Origin: Narthecium ossifragum
Lineage: Eukaryota > Streptophyta > Magnoliopsida > Dioscoreales > Nartheciaceae
NCBI GenBank assembly: GCA_963920575.1
Contig: OY986972.1
Coordinates: 19,876,083 to 19,940,082 of the forward strand
Direction of reading: 5' to 3'
Length of the DNA stretch: 64,000 nucleotides
How positions within the stretch are numbered: position 1 is the first letter of the stretch; each line of letters opens with the position of its first letter. The translations under genes and the position numbers were made by a program. Below are positions 31,689 through 42,728 of this stretch, in pieces. The notes under the pieces are model-generated. The model did no database searches, was not told the DNA's origin, and worked only from the letters and a program-made list of their open reading frames with translations.

Positions 31689-33033
31689 TTTTAGATTTGT
31701 TTTCGTGAATTGGTGATGTTTTTTTTTCTCCTCTCCATCGATGTCAAATTCGATCGGTGGCAAGAAGGAGAATGGGAATTGGGATAGTATATATACCTGG
31801 AAGGGCTATGGTTGAAGAAGTTCTTCTTCTTCACCACCTTCATCCTCCGACTAGGCGTTTTTTTCCCCATTCCCTGGTGCTTGACCACGATCAACCTCAT
31901 CGGCTCGGATCTTGCCTGTCCGATCTCCGCTCCTTTGGGGGCGAGGGGGGGGGGGGGGGCGACGAAGAGTGTGGGGCTCTCTGGGATGTCGATGATGAGG
32001 ACGGCCTTGAGCACCGTTAGAGACTAGAACTAAGGTTGAGGTCGAGGATGATTGTGGTGTCGCTGAGCAAGGGTCGCTTGAGCCCATGAACGGCGTCGAA
32101 GACCTTCAGCGTGGCCGCCGCGACAGATTTGACTGCAACGGAGGCGAGGGCGTCGCGGTCGACATGGATGAGGCGCAAGATTGCCATAGCCCAGGAGAAC
32201 ACGGGAGCCGCTGCCGGATCTCGTCGACGGAGGCTGGATCTCGTCAAGACAGGGCCCGGAGCGTTGCGTCGCCGCCGCCAGTGGCTGAGGACACTCTCGA
32301 TTCACCTTGGATGTCGAAGCCGTGGTTGGATGTCGGTTTGGGTGTTTCCCTCTCACCTTGGCCGCCAGCTTCTCCAAACCCCGAACGTCTCCAATGGATT
32401 AAATATGATTTAATCCAATCCATTTGTTCCTTTCACTGGATGAGCCATGTGACTTGGGCGAAGGCTCGGGCAATGTGTTGGATTTTTAGCTGAGCAAGGA
32501 GAGGATTTTCCTAGCGAGTATTCTGATATTGAATCTGATCTCACTAAGTCTCTTAGTGAGGATTCTGTGACTGAATCAGATGAGCCTGAAAATGATCTTA
32601 GACAGGTATATGAGATTGAGTCTGATGGCACCCCTCCTAAGAAATCCAAGTTGTACTAGGGCATAGATTGATCTGAGCCACTTATTGTATTTGTGAATAC
32701 TATCTTTATGCTCGTTGTATATGTAAATATCATGTTAATTATTGAAGCTTTCTTTAATTGTGTTGTATATGAGCATGATATCATATCTTGTTAAGTGGGT
32801 ACATTAGGTTTGAATTTTCTTTTTCGCCTAATAGTTGAAATCTTGCGCTATTAAGGATTAAGTATTAATAATTTGGCTATGTATGTAGGAATTGACAGAA
32901 TGTTATAAATATTCTTTTTCGTTACTATTACATATGTTAGATTATTTTTACTTAATTCAAGATATTGCAGCAAGATTCTATGGGGATTTTATTGTGCTAG
33001 TTCCTTATGTTAATTTGTTGTCTCTAAATTAGA
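31689..33033 (+). other. Copia leader with an unusual GC-rich block
   Basis: Long untranslated leader before gag. About 31800-32400 is sharply GC-rich and unlike the rest of the element. It includes a run of 15 G at 31945-31959 and a minus-strand open frame (32247-32017; SWAMAILRLIHVDRDALASV) that looks like coding sequence but that I cannot identify. A captured host fragment is possible. An acidic plus-strand frame at 32494-32658 (EYSDIESDLTKSLSEDSVTE) ends in TAG and is also unassigned. Confidence 0.5.
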
Positions 33034-33871
33034 ATGGCTGCAACAAAGAGCATTATCGCTGATTTGAATCTGAGAGACAAACTGAATGAGAAAAACTATG
33101 ACATATGGCATAGAAAAATTCAGTATCTCCTGGAAGAACATGACATGCTGGAAACAATAACACAACCTATGGCTGAACCGGAGCAAGACACAACTGCTCA
33201 GCATCAGCGTAATCTAGAACTCTATCAAGCTTATAAGCGCAAGGATAGAGTTGCTCGCATATTGATGCTGAGCAGCATGAGAAATGATTTGATGCTTCAT
33301 TTTGAAAAGCATCGTTCAACCATGGCTGTTTGGGATGCTGTCAAAGTCCAGTATGGAGGAACTTCTACTACTCGATTTCGTCAGTTAACCCTCAATTTCA
33401 ACAGGTACAAGAAGCGCTAAGATCATTCGATGAGACAGCACCTGACGATCATGTCAAATATGATCAGTGAATTGAGGATTGATGGGCATGAAATGACTGA
33501 CGAACATCAAGTTCAACCAGTAATCCGTACTTTGCCCGGTTCTTGGGAATATATGAAGACTAATTTTACTCATAATGACAATATCAAAACTTTTGATGAT
33601 GTTGCACGTCGTGTCGAGTTAGAGGAAGATCGTCTTCATGTTGAAAAACCTATTGATGAAGCTTTTATGACTGAATCCTCATCACGAAAGGCTTCGGGCG
33701 TTAAACGCAAACGAGGTAAAGGTAAAAATTTCAAAGTTAAAGGCAAAGTGGATGGACTAGGTCCAAAGAATGACAAGCACAAGAGAGGCAAACGTGGTGG
33801 TCAAAAAGATAAGAAGGGCAAGAATTGCTTTAACTGTGGCAAGCTGGGACACTTCGCTCGTGAATGCACTG
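33034..33871 (+). pseudogene. Copia gag with an in-frame stop, cut by a solo LTR
   Basis: Starts ATG at 33034: LNLRDKLNEKNYDIWHRKIQ (gag start), later TLPGSWEYMKTNFTHND and VARRVELEEDRL, a basic Lys/Arg/Gly-rich stretch, and the CCHC zinc knuckle CFNCGKLGHFAREC (33832-33873). An in-frame TAA at 33418-33420 interrupts an otherwise continuous frame; CAA-to-TAA is the simplest explanation. The family A solo LTR inserts right after the knuckle (TSD CACTG). The frame continues at 36496. Confidence 0.9.
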
Positions 33872-34296
33872 TGTGAGGGCCCGTCCCTCAGACCTGACTC
33901 GACCACGTGGGTCGAGAGCCGATTTCCTGTTGGTTTGGTTCCGCGTCGGGCACGATCGGGCGATCGTGTGGCGGTTTGGACCCCAGGGGCATTTTGGTAA
34001 ATATGCCCCCTGGTGGTCGGTTTCACACCCGCGTTGCACACACGGCCTTGAATTGATGTATGTGGTTGTTTAGAATGGTTAGGTGGACCCGGGATCAGAA
34101 GATCCCAGCTCGGGCGCGCTGAAGCTTGCCTTTAGGCAGCTTACGGCCCTTGAGCGACCGATCGGGCTCGTGAGCGGGTCGGTGGGCTTTCGACCCGTTA
34201 GATAAGTCCGGCCCGTTAGTGGCCTGTTAGTGGGGGCAGTTGGAGCAGTTGGCTCCAACTCACCTTTTTCCCCCTCTTCTCCTTTCTTTCCCCGGT

Positions 34297-34336
34297 TCTC
34301 TTCTCTTCTCTTCTCTTCTCTTCTCTTCTCTTCCCT
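34297..34336. repeat. (TTCTC)n microsatellite
   Basis: About seven TTCTC units in the presumed 5' leader part of the family A LTR. Copy 1 has only an irregular CT tract at the same place. Confidence 0.85.
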
Positions 34337-34840
34337 TCTCCTCCTGCCGACGTCCCTCCTTCTCTCTTCTCCCCTTCTCCTCCAGCTGGGCTTGGAGGGC
34401 TGAGCATTGCGGAGCGGACCTTCACGGCACGACTGGCTGGACGCGTGGAGAAGCTTCACTGCTTGCCCAGGTAGGTGTTTCTACCTCGATCCTTGGATCG
34501 GGTTCTACTAGGTTAGGTTGTATGTGTTTTTGATGTGGAATACCTAGTAGAATGCTTGTAGCTCCTTGCATATGTGGTGTGCTTCTTTCCCTTGTGTTCT
34601 TACACCATGAATCCAGGTTTTTGACCGGTCGTTTTCCGTATTGTCGAAGCTTCGTCGGTTTTTGTCCATTTTTCCACCTAGATAGGAGATTTCTAGATTT
34701 AACCGTCAAAAATGGGATTTCTCTACATTATTGGATTCCCCATAGTTAAATACACTTGCCTACAAAGTTTCATTGTTTTAAAACATGTTTTGATCCTTGA
34801 AAACCTAGAAATAGGATTTCTGGCATGTTGCGTCGCGAGC

Positions 34841-35228
34841 CCGACGGTCGATCAGTGCATCGACCGTCAGGCTCGACGGTCGATCGATGTATCGATCGCC
34901 AGGCTTTAATATGCTTACTCTGGGCCTGACGGTCGACCGTCGGATCGACCGTCGCATCGTCCGTCAGGCTCTGTCGGGATTTTGGCCTCCCACGGTCGAT
35001 GGATTGATCAACCGTGGGTTTTCACCCTTTTTTCACCCCGCCTCACGATCGACCGTCGGATCGACCGTCGCATCGTCCGTGAGGCTCTGTCTCATTTTGG
35101 GCTCTCGACGGTCGATGGGCCGATCGACCGTCGCCCATGTGGTTTTCTTTGCTTTGGCTCCACGGTCGACCGGGACATCGACCGTGGCCTCACGGTCGAT
35201 GTACGGATCGACCGTCGTATCGACCGTG
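34841..35228. repeat. Array of short palindromes, GGTCGATC core (copy 3)
   Basis: Dense GACGGTCGATC and GGATCGACCGTC half sites making hairpins, for example GGTCGACCGTCGGATCGACC, alternating with plain stretches. Collinear with 12227-12580 of copy 1 but with different unit number and loops. Confidence 0.85.
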
Positions 35229-36495
35229 TGTGCCTGAACAGTGTTTTCTGGCTTTGTTTAATTGGCTTTCGTTCATGATAGATGCCCAATCATGTTGGGA
35301 AGTATACATGATGGTTTTCATGGGATTTTCAAGGGTTTTCTATTGAGATAAGGAATTGAATCGGGCGTTTGCCTTCCGATGGATTTATGGATGGTTTTCG
35401 AGTATGATCAATCTTTAATACATGTTGGATGGTAGGTCAATGCTTATTTGAATGCTTAGCCATTAGCTAGCTATGAGTGCTAGCTAATGAGGAATTGTGG
35501 AACCTTAGCCTCTTGCCGGCGAGTGCCGAGGGCTATTGTATATCTGCTGAACTTATAACTGCTGATGTGACATATAGAGACATCTAAGATAGATGTTTGC
35601 CTAGGCTCATGCATTGTATGCATTAAAGGCATTTGAGGTTAGGCGGGCGATGGTTTGGGTCGCCGATCCGAGGCTCTCGGGTAGCTCGGATCTAGCCTTA
35701 GGACCGTGGATGGGTAGTCAGGAATAGGGTGTGATCTTGGATCATCTGAATCTCTTGTGATTGAGGATTGCGATAGTTGGCTTGAATCAGTATTTGAGGT
35801 TTAGAGGTTGTGTTGTCTTCCAAAGCCAAGTGCTAAGGATGGATGTTGATGTGTTCCCGATGTGGTTCCCCAAGGCGTGGTACTCCAGCTTGGGTAAGGG
35901 TGATCTTGCATGTTACTATTCCTTGGTCTCTTGGTAACTTGTTCAGGAGAGAGGTTTCATGTCAAGAGCCCTTGGGACATCAACAGGGTTATGGGACCCG
36001 TGGCATCCGTTAGACTTAGGCTGGGAGACAACACTGTTGTTGTTTTCCTCCTTTCAGTGTGCCGTAGAGTAGAACCCTACTGAGCTTATCGCTCATTCCT
36101 ACCCGGGCTGCGTTTGCAGGTGCAGGCGGCAGTTCTTCGTTCGTGGAGCCGGCGGGATCTGCCTTTGGCGGCGCGAGCACATCCAGGGGCGTCTGAGGTT
36201 TTGTTGGAGGATATGACTGTTGTACCTTTTTGATATATATATATGCATGTTGTAAACCTTTGAGGATTTTTTTGGGGATATTGTATTATATTTGTACCTT
36301 GAAGGATTTTGTATCAAATATTGAACAGTACAACTTGATGTTATATGAATTAAATATCTGTTTGCCTCTGGGTTATAAATTGTTTAAATTTATCCGTCTT
36401 TCCGCATTCGTATCGCGCCAACTGAAGATGAATAGTGATAGGAACCCTCACGCCTCGGCCCGGATGGATTTTCTGGGTCGGGGTGTGACACACTG

Positions 36496-36865
36496 AGCTG
36501 AAGGTACTAAATGCTATGCATGCTCCCTCTAACTTATTTGTTAGTAGTTGTTTGATATTGGCTGAAACTGTTCCTTTCTGGACTGTAAACTCAACATCAA
36601 CAGACCATATAGCAAGGGATAGAACCATCTTCGTGGAATTTCATCGATTATCGAAGGAAAGTAGACGCACATACATGGGGAATAATGCTTCCGCTGAAGT
36701 GCTTGGAGTCGATACCTGCATGCTAGTGTTGCGGGGTGGTTGCACTCTATATTTTCATGATGTGCTTTACGCTCCGGATGTTCGATGAAATTTAGTTTCT
36801 GTGCTTATTCTTCTGAATTTATGATTTCATGTTGTGTTTGTGGTCAACTGTATTAAGGTGTTTCT
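36496..36865 (+). pseudogene. Copia protease / gag-pre-integrase start
   Basis: In frame with gag after the solo LTR. Reads PFWTVNSTSTDHIARDR (the protease D-S/T-G-type site is changed to NSTST), AEVLGVDTCMLVLRGGCTLYFHDVLYAPDVR, then TGA at 36786 where copia normally has R-N-L, followed by SVLILLNL. Cut at 36865 by the Athila-like insertion; it resumes at 42729. Confidence 0.85.
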
Positions 36866-37026
36866 TGATGAGTCACAAAATATGCATAATTCACCCATTT
36901 AACTTGGCTTTGTTAGCTCTCAAGCAATGCATTTCTAATATCTTTTCATGTTATTTCAGGTACAAGAGTTTTCAAAGAGAGTTGCATCGATTTCGGGCTT
37001 AAAAGACATAAATTGCTCAAAATCTG

Positions 37027-38060
37027 TCATATTCGGATTGAACCAGACCCAGTCTGAATTGAATCCAGACCAGACCCAGTCTGGATGGATCCAGAATTGA
37101 TCCAGACCCAGTCTGGATTGATCCCGACTTGATCCAGACCCAGTCTGGATGGATCCAGAATATTTGGATCGATCCAACCCAGTCTGGATCGATCCAAACT
37201 TATTCTGGATCGATCAAAACATATTCGGATCAATCCGAACCAGTCTGGATCGATCCAAAACCCTTTCCAGGGACCAGTTTTGCAGTTTTATACATCGGAT
37301 CGATCCAAACCAGTCTGGATCGTTCCAAACATATTCGGATCGATCCGACCCAGTATGGATCGATCCAAAACCCTTTTCAGGGAGCCATGACTCTCTGTTA
37401 TACATTGGATCGATTTGGATCGATCCAAGCCGTTAGAAACCCAAATTTTGACATCTTGGATCGATCCAAACCTATTTCGGATCGATCCAAGACTAGCTGA
37501 CGGGTAAAAATGGACGGTTCTGAACTGATCCGAGGGTCCACGACTTGGGGTCTATAAATAGGGGTTTTGTATCTTATTTTTGGATCTTTTCTCCCATCTT
37601 TTCCCCTCTTTTCTTCAGCCTTCTCCCCTCCATTAGTTCTTGGGGATTTCTCCTCTAATCCTTAAGGATTTAGGGCTCCAAGGGTGGATTTTGATGGAGA
37701 AGATGGGTGAAGCCTCCTCCTCCATGGATCTCCTACCCTCCACGGATCTCCTACCCATCCATGGATCCAGAATATTTGGATCGATCCAACCCAGTCTGGA
37801 TCGATCTAAACTTATTCCGGATTGATCCAAACCAGTCTGGATCGATCCAAAACCCTTTCCAGGGACCAGTTTTACAGTTTTACACATCGGATCGATCCAA
37901 ACCAGTTTGGATCGGATCGATCCAAAACTTTTTCCAGGGAGCCATGACTCTGTTACAGATTGGATCGATCCAAACTCATATTGGATCGATCCAAGCCGTT
38001 AGAAACCCAAATTTTGACATCTTGGATCGATCCAAACCTATTTCGGATCGATCCAAGACT
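37027..38060. repeat. GGATCGATCC palindrome arrays (two blocks)
   Basis: About a dozen GGATCGATCC copies or one-base variants, joined by short AACCCAGTCT-like linkers, at 37027-37495. A second, shorter block at 37777-38060 arose with the promoter duplication. They lie upstream of the two TATA boxes. Confidence 0.9.
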
Positions 38061-38524
38061 GGCTGACGGGTAAAAATGGACGGTTCTGATCTGATCCGAG
38101 GGTCCACGACTTGGGGCCTATAAATAGGGGTTTTGGCTCTTATTTTTGGAGCTTTTTTCCATCTTTTTCCCTCCTTTCTCAAGCCCTTCTTCAGCCTTCT
38201 CCCCTCCCTTAGCTCTTGAGATTTCTCCTCTAAATCTTTAAGGATTTAGGGCTCCAAGGGTGGATTTTTATGGAGAAGATGGGTCAAGCCTCCTCTTCCA
38301 TGGATCTCCCACCTAAGATGAGTAGATAAACTCCTTCACCTTAGGAATTCCTTGATGTTTTAGGGTTTGTTTCTTAGATTTCTCTTTTGTTTCTTGATGT
38401 AATGATTCTTTTGAGATGACTTTTGTATGAATTCACTTTTAATTCCATATTTTTTTAATGAAATCCATTGTTGGAATGCCTCTTCTTGCATATGGTTGTT
38501 TGATAATTAGATGCTTGATAGGTG

Positions 38525-38701
38525 TTTGCTTGAATTCCTCAAAGAAAAGGTCATGCTAGAACCATGGCCAACTCTCTTGGAGGTTTGCTTGAATTCCTCA
38601 AAGAAGAGGTCATGCTAGAACCATGGCCAACTTTCTTGGAGGTTTGCTTGAATTCCTCACAGAAGAGGTCATGCTAGAACCATGACCAACTCTCTTGGAG
38701 G
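38525..38701. repeat. 59-bp tandem repeat, three copies
   Basis: TTTGCTTGAATTCCTCA...CTTGGAGG starts at 38525, 38584 and 38643, with few mismatches. A single diverged unit is present in family B copy 2 near 29840. Confidence 0.9.
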
Positions 38702-39314
38702 TTTGTGGATCTTAAGATAAGATCTTGAGGTGCTAAAACCACCCTATTCTTATCTTAGTTGTGGAATTAGATTGATGTATTAAAGCTACTCAATCCAAGA
38801 CCTTATTCATACGAAACCTAGATTTGTTTTCCGACAATTTGACCTTAAGCCGGCAATTGTTGAGTGATGATCGAATTAAAGCCTCGATCATGAATCTAAC
38901 CTTGTAATACACGCGATAAGGTGATTCTAACCCGACACCTCATTAGCGGTGAGCGATATTAATCCTACGCTCATCGACCTTTGATGATTGGTTGTCTCAA
39001 TATATGTCATTCATCTCAATTCATAGAGAAAACATTTAGACCCTAATTCGGATTGGAATTCCCTAGGACTTCTTCCTTGATAAATTTCCTCCTTAATTAC
39101 TTTTAGAGTATTTTAGTTAGAAAACTTAAATAATAAATCCAATTGTTTCCAACTTTTGTAGAGACTAGATCGTATTTGTTAATTCGACCATCCAATTATC
39201 CGAGGACTCGACCCGTACTTCCACTAACTACGTTGTAGTTAACTAAGTAGTTCGATAATTTGTTTTGTCCGCCTTTGATATACTTAGCGACACATTTCAA
39301 GGTGCATCAAAAAA

Positions 39315-39332
39315 TGGCGCCGTTGCCGGGGA
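39315..39332 (+). other. Primer-binding site of the Athila/Tat-like element
   Basis: TGGCGCCGTTGCCGGGGA, five bases after the 5' LTR end. This is the widespread Athila/Tat-type primer-binding site of plant Ty3/gypsy elements. Confidence 0.85.
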
Positions 39333-39562
39333 ATTAGATTAGTTGAATTACCTACTTGATATAACTCTCTATGATTAGTTTTCCTTTTCTTTTCTTATCA
39401 AGAAAATACCAAAACGAATGATTTTTGCTTACATTGCTATATCTTTGCATTGATAGGAAGACATCGTCGTGAAAATAATCAACGATCTACGAAGACGATG
39501 GACACAACATTCTTGGACCCACCCATTGTAAAGTATCTCTATCTTTTGGGCGTGATCATTGA

Positions 39563-40465
39563 TTGTTATATATGGTTGAAGATTCATTTTACTTTGATTG
39601 GCAATATCAAGGTTACTGCCTTCCTAATGATCAACCTTATTATATAAACACATCGGCCTATGATTATGGATATATGTTTCCACCGCTGTATCCTTCTCAA
39701 CCTTATCATTGGTATGAGCCACCCATATCCCTTCCACCACAAGCTCAAAGAGATCCGGCTTTAATGGAAAGATTACTTAATGCACTTGAAACTTTTGAGG
39801 AACAAAGCCAACTTATACATTCACACTCACAATCATTAGCCAATTTAGAAATCCAAGTTGGACAACTAGCTTCCTCGATTGATTCATATTATGATGATAT
39901 TGATGGATGTTTGAATGAGCTAATACCTATTGCTTTTAATGACAATGTTTGTGATGATTATAGTTCCAATGATAGTAATGCATACAATAATGATGTATGT
40001 AAAGAGGCTTTTCCGGGTGTTAATAGTTTAGATAATCTTTTATCGGCCTTTGATATTTTTGTAAATGAGCCGGAGCCTCTAACTTGTCATGATCAAGACA
40101 ATACATTGATTGATGAATGCATGCATGATTTGATGTCTCCTTTATGTCATAATATTGCTTTGCCGGTTAATGAAGCTTTTTACGAAGGAATGCCTAATTT
40201 TAATGATGATTTGTATGATATCGATTTGCCGGTTGATGAAGTCTTATATGAGGATACTCCGAATGTTGATAAAGTTTTATTTGAAAATAGTATCTTGATG
40301 CATGATGATGTGTTAGTTACTCATAACTATGATGATGATAAGATGTGCCTTGATATTTTACTAGCCACGGATGCTTGTAAAGGATTGAATGAGATTTTGC
40401 CCGTTTTTTATGAGCATAATAATTTAGACAATTTTTGTGTGATCCCATGGTGGAGGCATCCATAG
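39563..40465 (+). CDS. Gag-like protein of the non-autonomous Athila/Tat-like element
   Basis: Open frame of 300 aa, uninterrupted. Residues about 85-115 hold SLANLEIQVGQLASSID, resembling the conserved LE-QxGQLA segment near the end of gag in Athila/Tat-lineage gypsy proteins. The C-terminal half is strongly acidic (many Asp, Asn and Glu), with repeated phrases such as LPVNEAFYEGMPN and LPVDEVLYEDTPN, suggesting internal duplication. No zinc knuckle, protease or polymerase motif. It is probably a residual gag or a non-enzymatic structural protein; transposition would need enzymes from a related element. The real start could be further in, since the first 25 residues have no family motif. Confidence 0.6.
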   Translation: MLYMVEDSFYFDWQYQGYCLPNDQPYYINTSAYDYGYMFPPLYPSQPYHWYEPPISLPPQAQRDPALMERLLNALETFEEQSQLIHSHSQSLANLEIQVGQLASSIDSYYDDIDGCLNELIPIAFNDNVCDDYSSNDSNAYNNDVCKEAFPGVNSLDNLLSAFDIFVNEPEPLTCHDQDNTLIDECMHDLMSPLCHNIALPVNEAFYEGMPNFNDDLYDIDLPVDEVLYEDTPNVDKVLFENSILMHDDVLVTHNYDDDKMCLDILLATDACKGLNEILPVFYEHNNLDNFCVIPWWRHP

Positions 40466-41986
40466 GAGTGCTCATCTACTACAATTTCCATTCCAACATT
40501 GCACACTACGATGTCTCCTACAATTTTGGATCTCAAGCCATTTTCTTTGATATTGCATAAATTCTTTGGACCAAATATTTCTCTTGATCGAGATTTTGAC
40601 TTATCTCGTGCCAACATTGGAAAAATGTTACAATGGTTTGTTTTGATAAATACTTTATATGATCATTAGCACGTGAGTAAAACCATCCAGAGATGGCTTT
40701 TATCAAGACTTTGTAGATGCTTCTATCAAATAGATAGAACATCTTATATACTCAAAAGCTTGTATTGAGTCTAGCTAAAGACGTTATACGTAGCGCTTGT
40801 TGGGAGGCAACCCAACTATGTTTGCTTGATTGTTTGCTTGCTTTGTTTTCCTTGATTGTATGCTTGTATTTTTTATATTTTTTTGTATGCATGCTTGGTT
40901 TTCTTTGTGTTGTACTAAATTGAATTGATGTGATTTCGTTGTTGCTTGAAAATAAATTGAATGTGTTGTGATCATTGATCATTTCTTCGGTGGAATGTTT
41001 GTGATTTTGAGCATTTAATCATCATGAGTGAGAGAGAATGGATGCATCATTATTTGGTTTGCTTAATTTCTATTGTTTTGAGGGAGTACTTTTTTATTTG
41101 TGTATATGAGTCATTGTGTAGAGGGTGTGTCACTTTTTAAAGTAAACATGATAGTTTGTTGTTTGTATCGAGGGTGTACCTCTTCTAGTCTAAATGTGGA
41201 ATGGTTGTATGCACTTATTGCTATATCATTATACAAAGGAAATGCTGCCCAAATTTTTCATGAACTTTAATTGTTTATCTTTTGTATTCTAATGTGCTTG
41301 GGCTTTGCTCTCTTTGATTCACATGACATGCACAAAGGGGGATTGGACATTGAACTCAATGTCAATTTCCAATCCCAATCTCTCCTCTCTACTTGACTAA
41401 CCTCTTTGGATTTATTTCTTCTTGCTTATAACTCACAAATAGATTTTTTATGTAAGATTGAACACATTACACAATTGCTGAGCAACAACTAAGGTTATCT
41501 CTTTCCCTTATGTTTCATTCGTGCTTGAGGACAATCCCGTTTAAGTTGGGGGTATGCATTATATGCATGATAACCATTTTGTATTTACACTTGAAATGCT
41601 AAATGCTTGCATTAATGATTATGTGAAAAATTCAACTCTTGTACCCTTTATGGATGATTGTTGCATGATATATTCGGAGCTTCACAAATTTATAAGGGTT
41701 TGCTCATCATGATAGGGATACTATTCTTCATTCACTTTAACACGCTTGCTACATGTTAAAGTTAATTGAGTACTTCATCATCACTTTATATTCGCACACT
41801 TATGAGGGGTTGATTAGTCAATTTGAGTTTGGTACCATGAAGGATTAAGAAGTCGAAGGTAGGAAGCATGTTTTGCTTAATATAAAATGGCTATGCTCGT
41901 GTAGTGAAATCCGAATGCTTAGTAACCGGGCAATGTGCGTAACAACGTGTATTATTCGCATCAAACGGCCTAGGATTGAAAAAAAA
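40466..41986 (+). other. Non-coding 3' half of the Athila/Tat-like element
   Basis: AT/T-rich with no open frame of interest. GTGCTTGAGGACAATCCC at 41521 followed by TTAAGTTGGGGG (41541) is the pattern usually found just before a 3' LTR in Athila/Tat elements, but the sequence after it does not match the 5' LTR. Confidence 0.5.
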
Positions 41987-42370
41987 TATGTGTGTTGACT
42001 AGTTATAATTCGTAACCTTCTAGGTTCGAGCAATTAAGTCTGAGGGGTGCTTTTTCACCCAATGCCCTAAAGCCATTTGGTTTGGGAGCCATTGACCCAA
42101 AGCTCGTTACAAGGGCCTAGAAGAAAGCTTAAGGGATTATGACATTGCACGGTCGCACACCAATGAAAAAAAAAGAATAAAAAAAAAGGAATATGTGTGA
42201 TGACTAGTTATAATTCGTAGCCTTTTGGGTTCCAGCAATTAAGTCCGAGGGGTGCTTTATCGCCCAATGCCCTAAAGCCAATTGGTTTGGGAGCCATTGA
42301 CCTAATGCTCGTTACAAGGACCTAAAAGAGAGCTTAAGGGATTATAACATTGCACGGTCGCACACTAATT
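41987..42370. repeat. Tandem duplication of about 180-200 bp
   Basis: Copy 1 41987-42165 and copy 2 42191-42370 (ATATGTGTG...GACTAGTTATAATTCGTA...GCACGGTCGCACAC), about 90% alike by eye, separated by A-rich linkers. Confidence 0.85.
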
Positions 42371-42728
42371 AAGAAAAGTATAAAGAGCAACCATGTTATA
42401 TTTTAACAAACATGTGAAATACTTGAGATGACTGAATCGGATTGGGCCTTACTTGGTTGATTTTGAAAATCCCAAATATTTGTGCGGTAACATCCTACAC
42501 TTGAATTCCTTGACTATACTATAATTGTATTAAGTGCTTTAAAGTCCTTGAAGGGTGATAACCATAACTTGATTAGCATATTTCTTATATTTGTGTGATT
42601 TGAAGGGTATCATTATGCACATCATTCTATTATTTGACATTTGAGTAGATCTAGATCACATATGAATTGATGTATTGTTTCTTGACATTTCGATTGTAAA
42701 TGGGATGTTTGTGGGTATCATCATTTCT

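Larger units (their letters stand above)
33872..36490 (+). mobile_element. Solo LTR, family A copy 3, inside copia gag-protease
   Basis: 2619 bp, TSD CACTG (33867-33871 and 36491-36495). Starts TGTGAGGGCCC and ends GGGTCGGGGTGTGACA. It is nearly collinear with copy 1 (11086-13400, opposite strand): an early GACCACGTGGGTCGAGAGCC block, a CT-rich stretch with (TTCTC)n at 34297-34336, the palindrome array (34841-35228), and CTACTGAGCTTATCGCTCA near 36078. No coding sequence. Confidence 0.9.
36866..39309 (+). repeat. 5' LTR of the Athila/Tat-like element (2444 bp, family B copy 3)
   Basis: TGATGAGTCACAAAATATGC start, GGTGCATCA end. Homologous to 29043-30733 at both ends. It has a tandem internal duplication (37151-37762 and 37763-38313) that doubles the palindrome array and the TATAAATA box (37553-37560 and 38119-38126), and a 59-bp repeat in three copies (38525-38701). 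Confidence 0.85.
36866..42723 (+). mobile_element. Non-autonomous Athila/Tat-like LTR element (family B)
   Basis: 5858 bp bounded by exact TSD TTTCT (36861-36865 and 42724-42728). Copia frame is restored across it (KVF/LDNVYYG). 5' LTR 36866-39309 is followed by primer-binding site TGGCGCCGTTGCCGGGGA (39315-39332), common in Athila/Tat elements. One gag-like ORF (39563-40465), no protease, RT, RNase H or integrase. A polypurine-like TTAAGTTGGGGG is at 41541-41552. The 3' terminus reads GGTATCATCA, but no sequence matching the 5' LTR lies at the 3' end. Confidence 0.8.

Noticed and set aside
32494..32658. Acidic frame in the copia leader as a pararetrovirus or extra gag gene
   Set aside because: Too short, no zinc knuckle or other motif, and it lies between primer-binding site and gag of a defined copia element.
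37129..38066. Ser/Ile/Asp-rich frames of 95-123 aa
   Set aside because: Translations of the GGATCGATCC array in the LTR.
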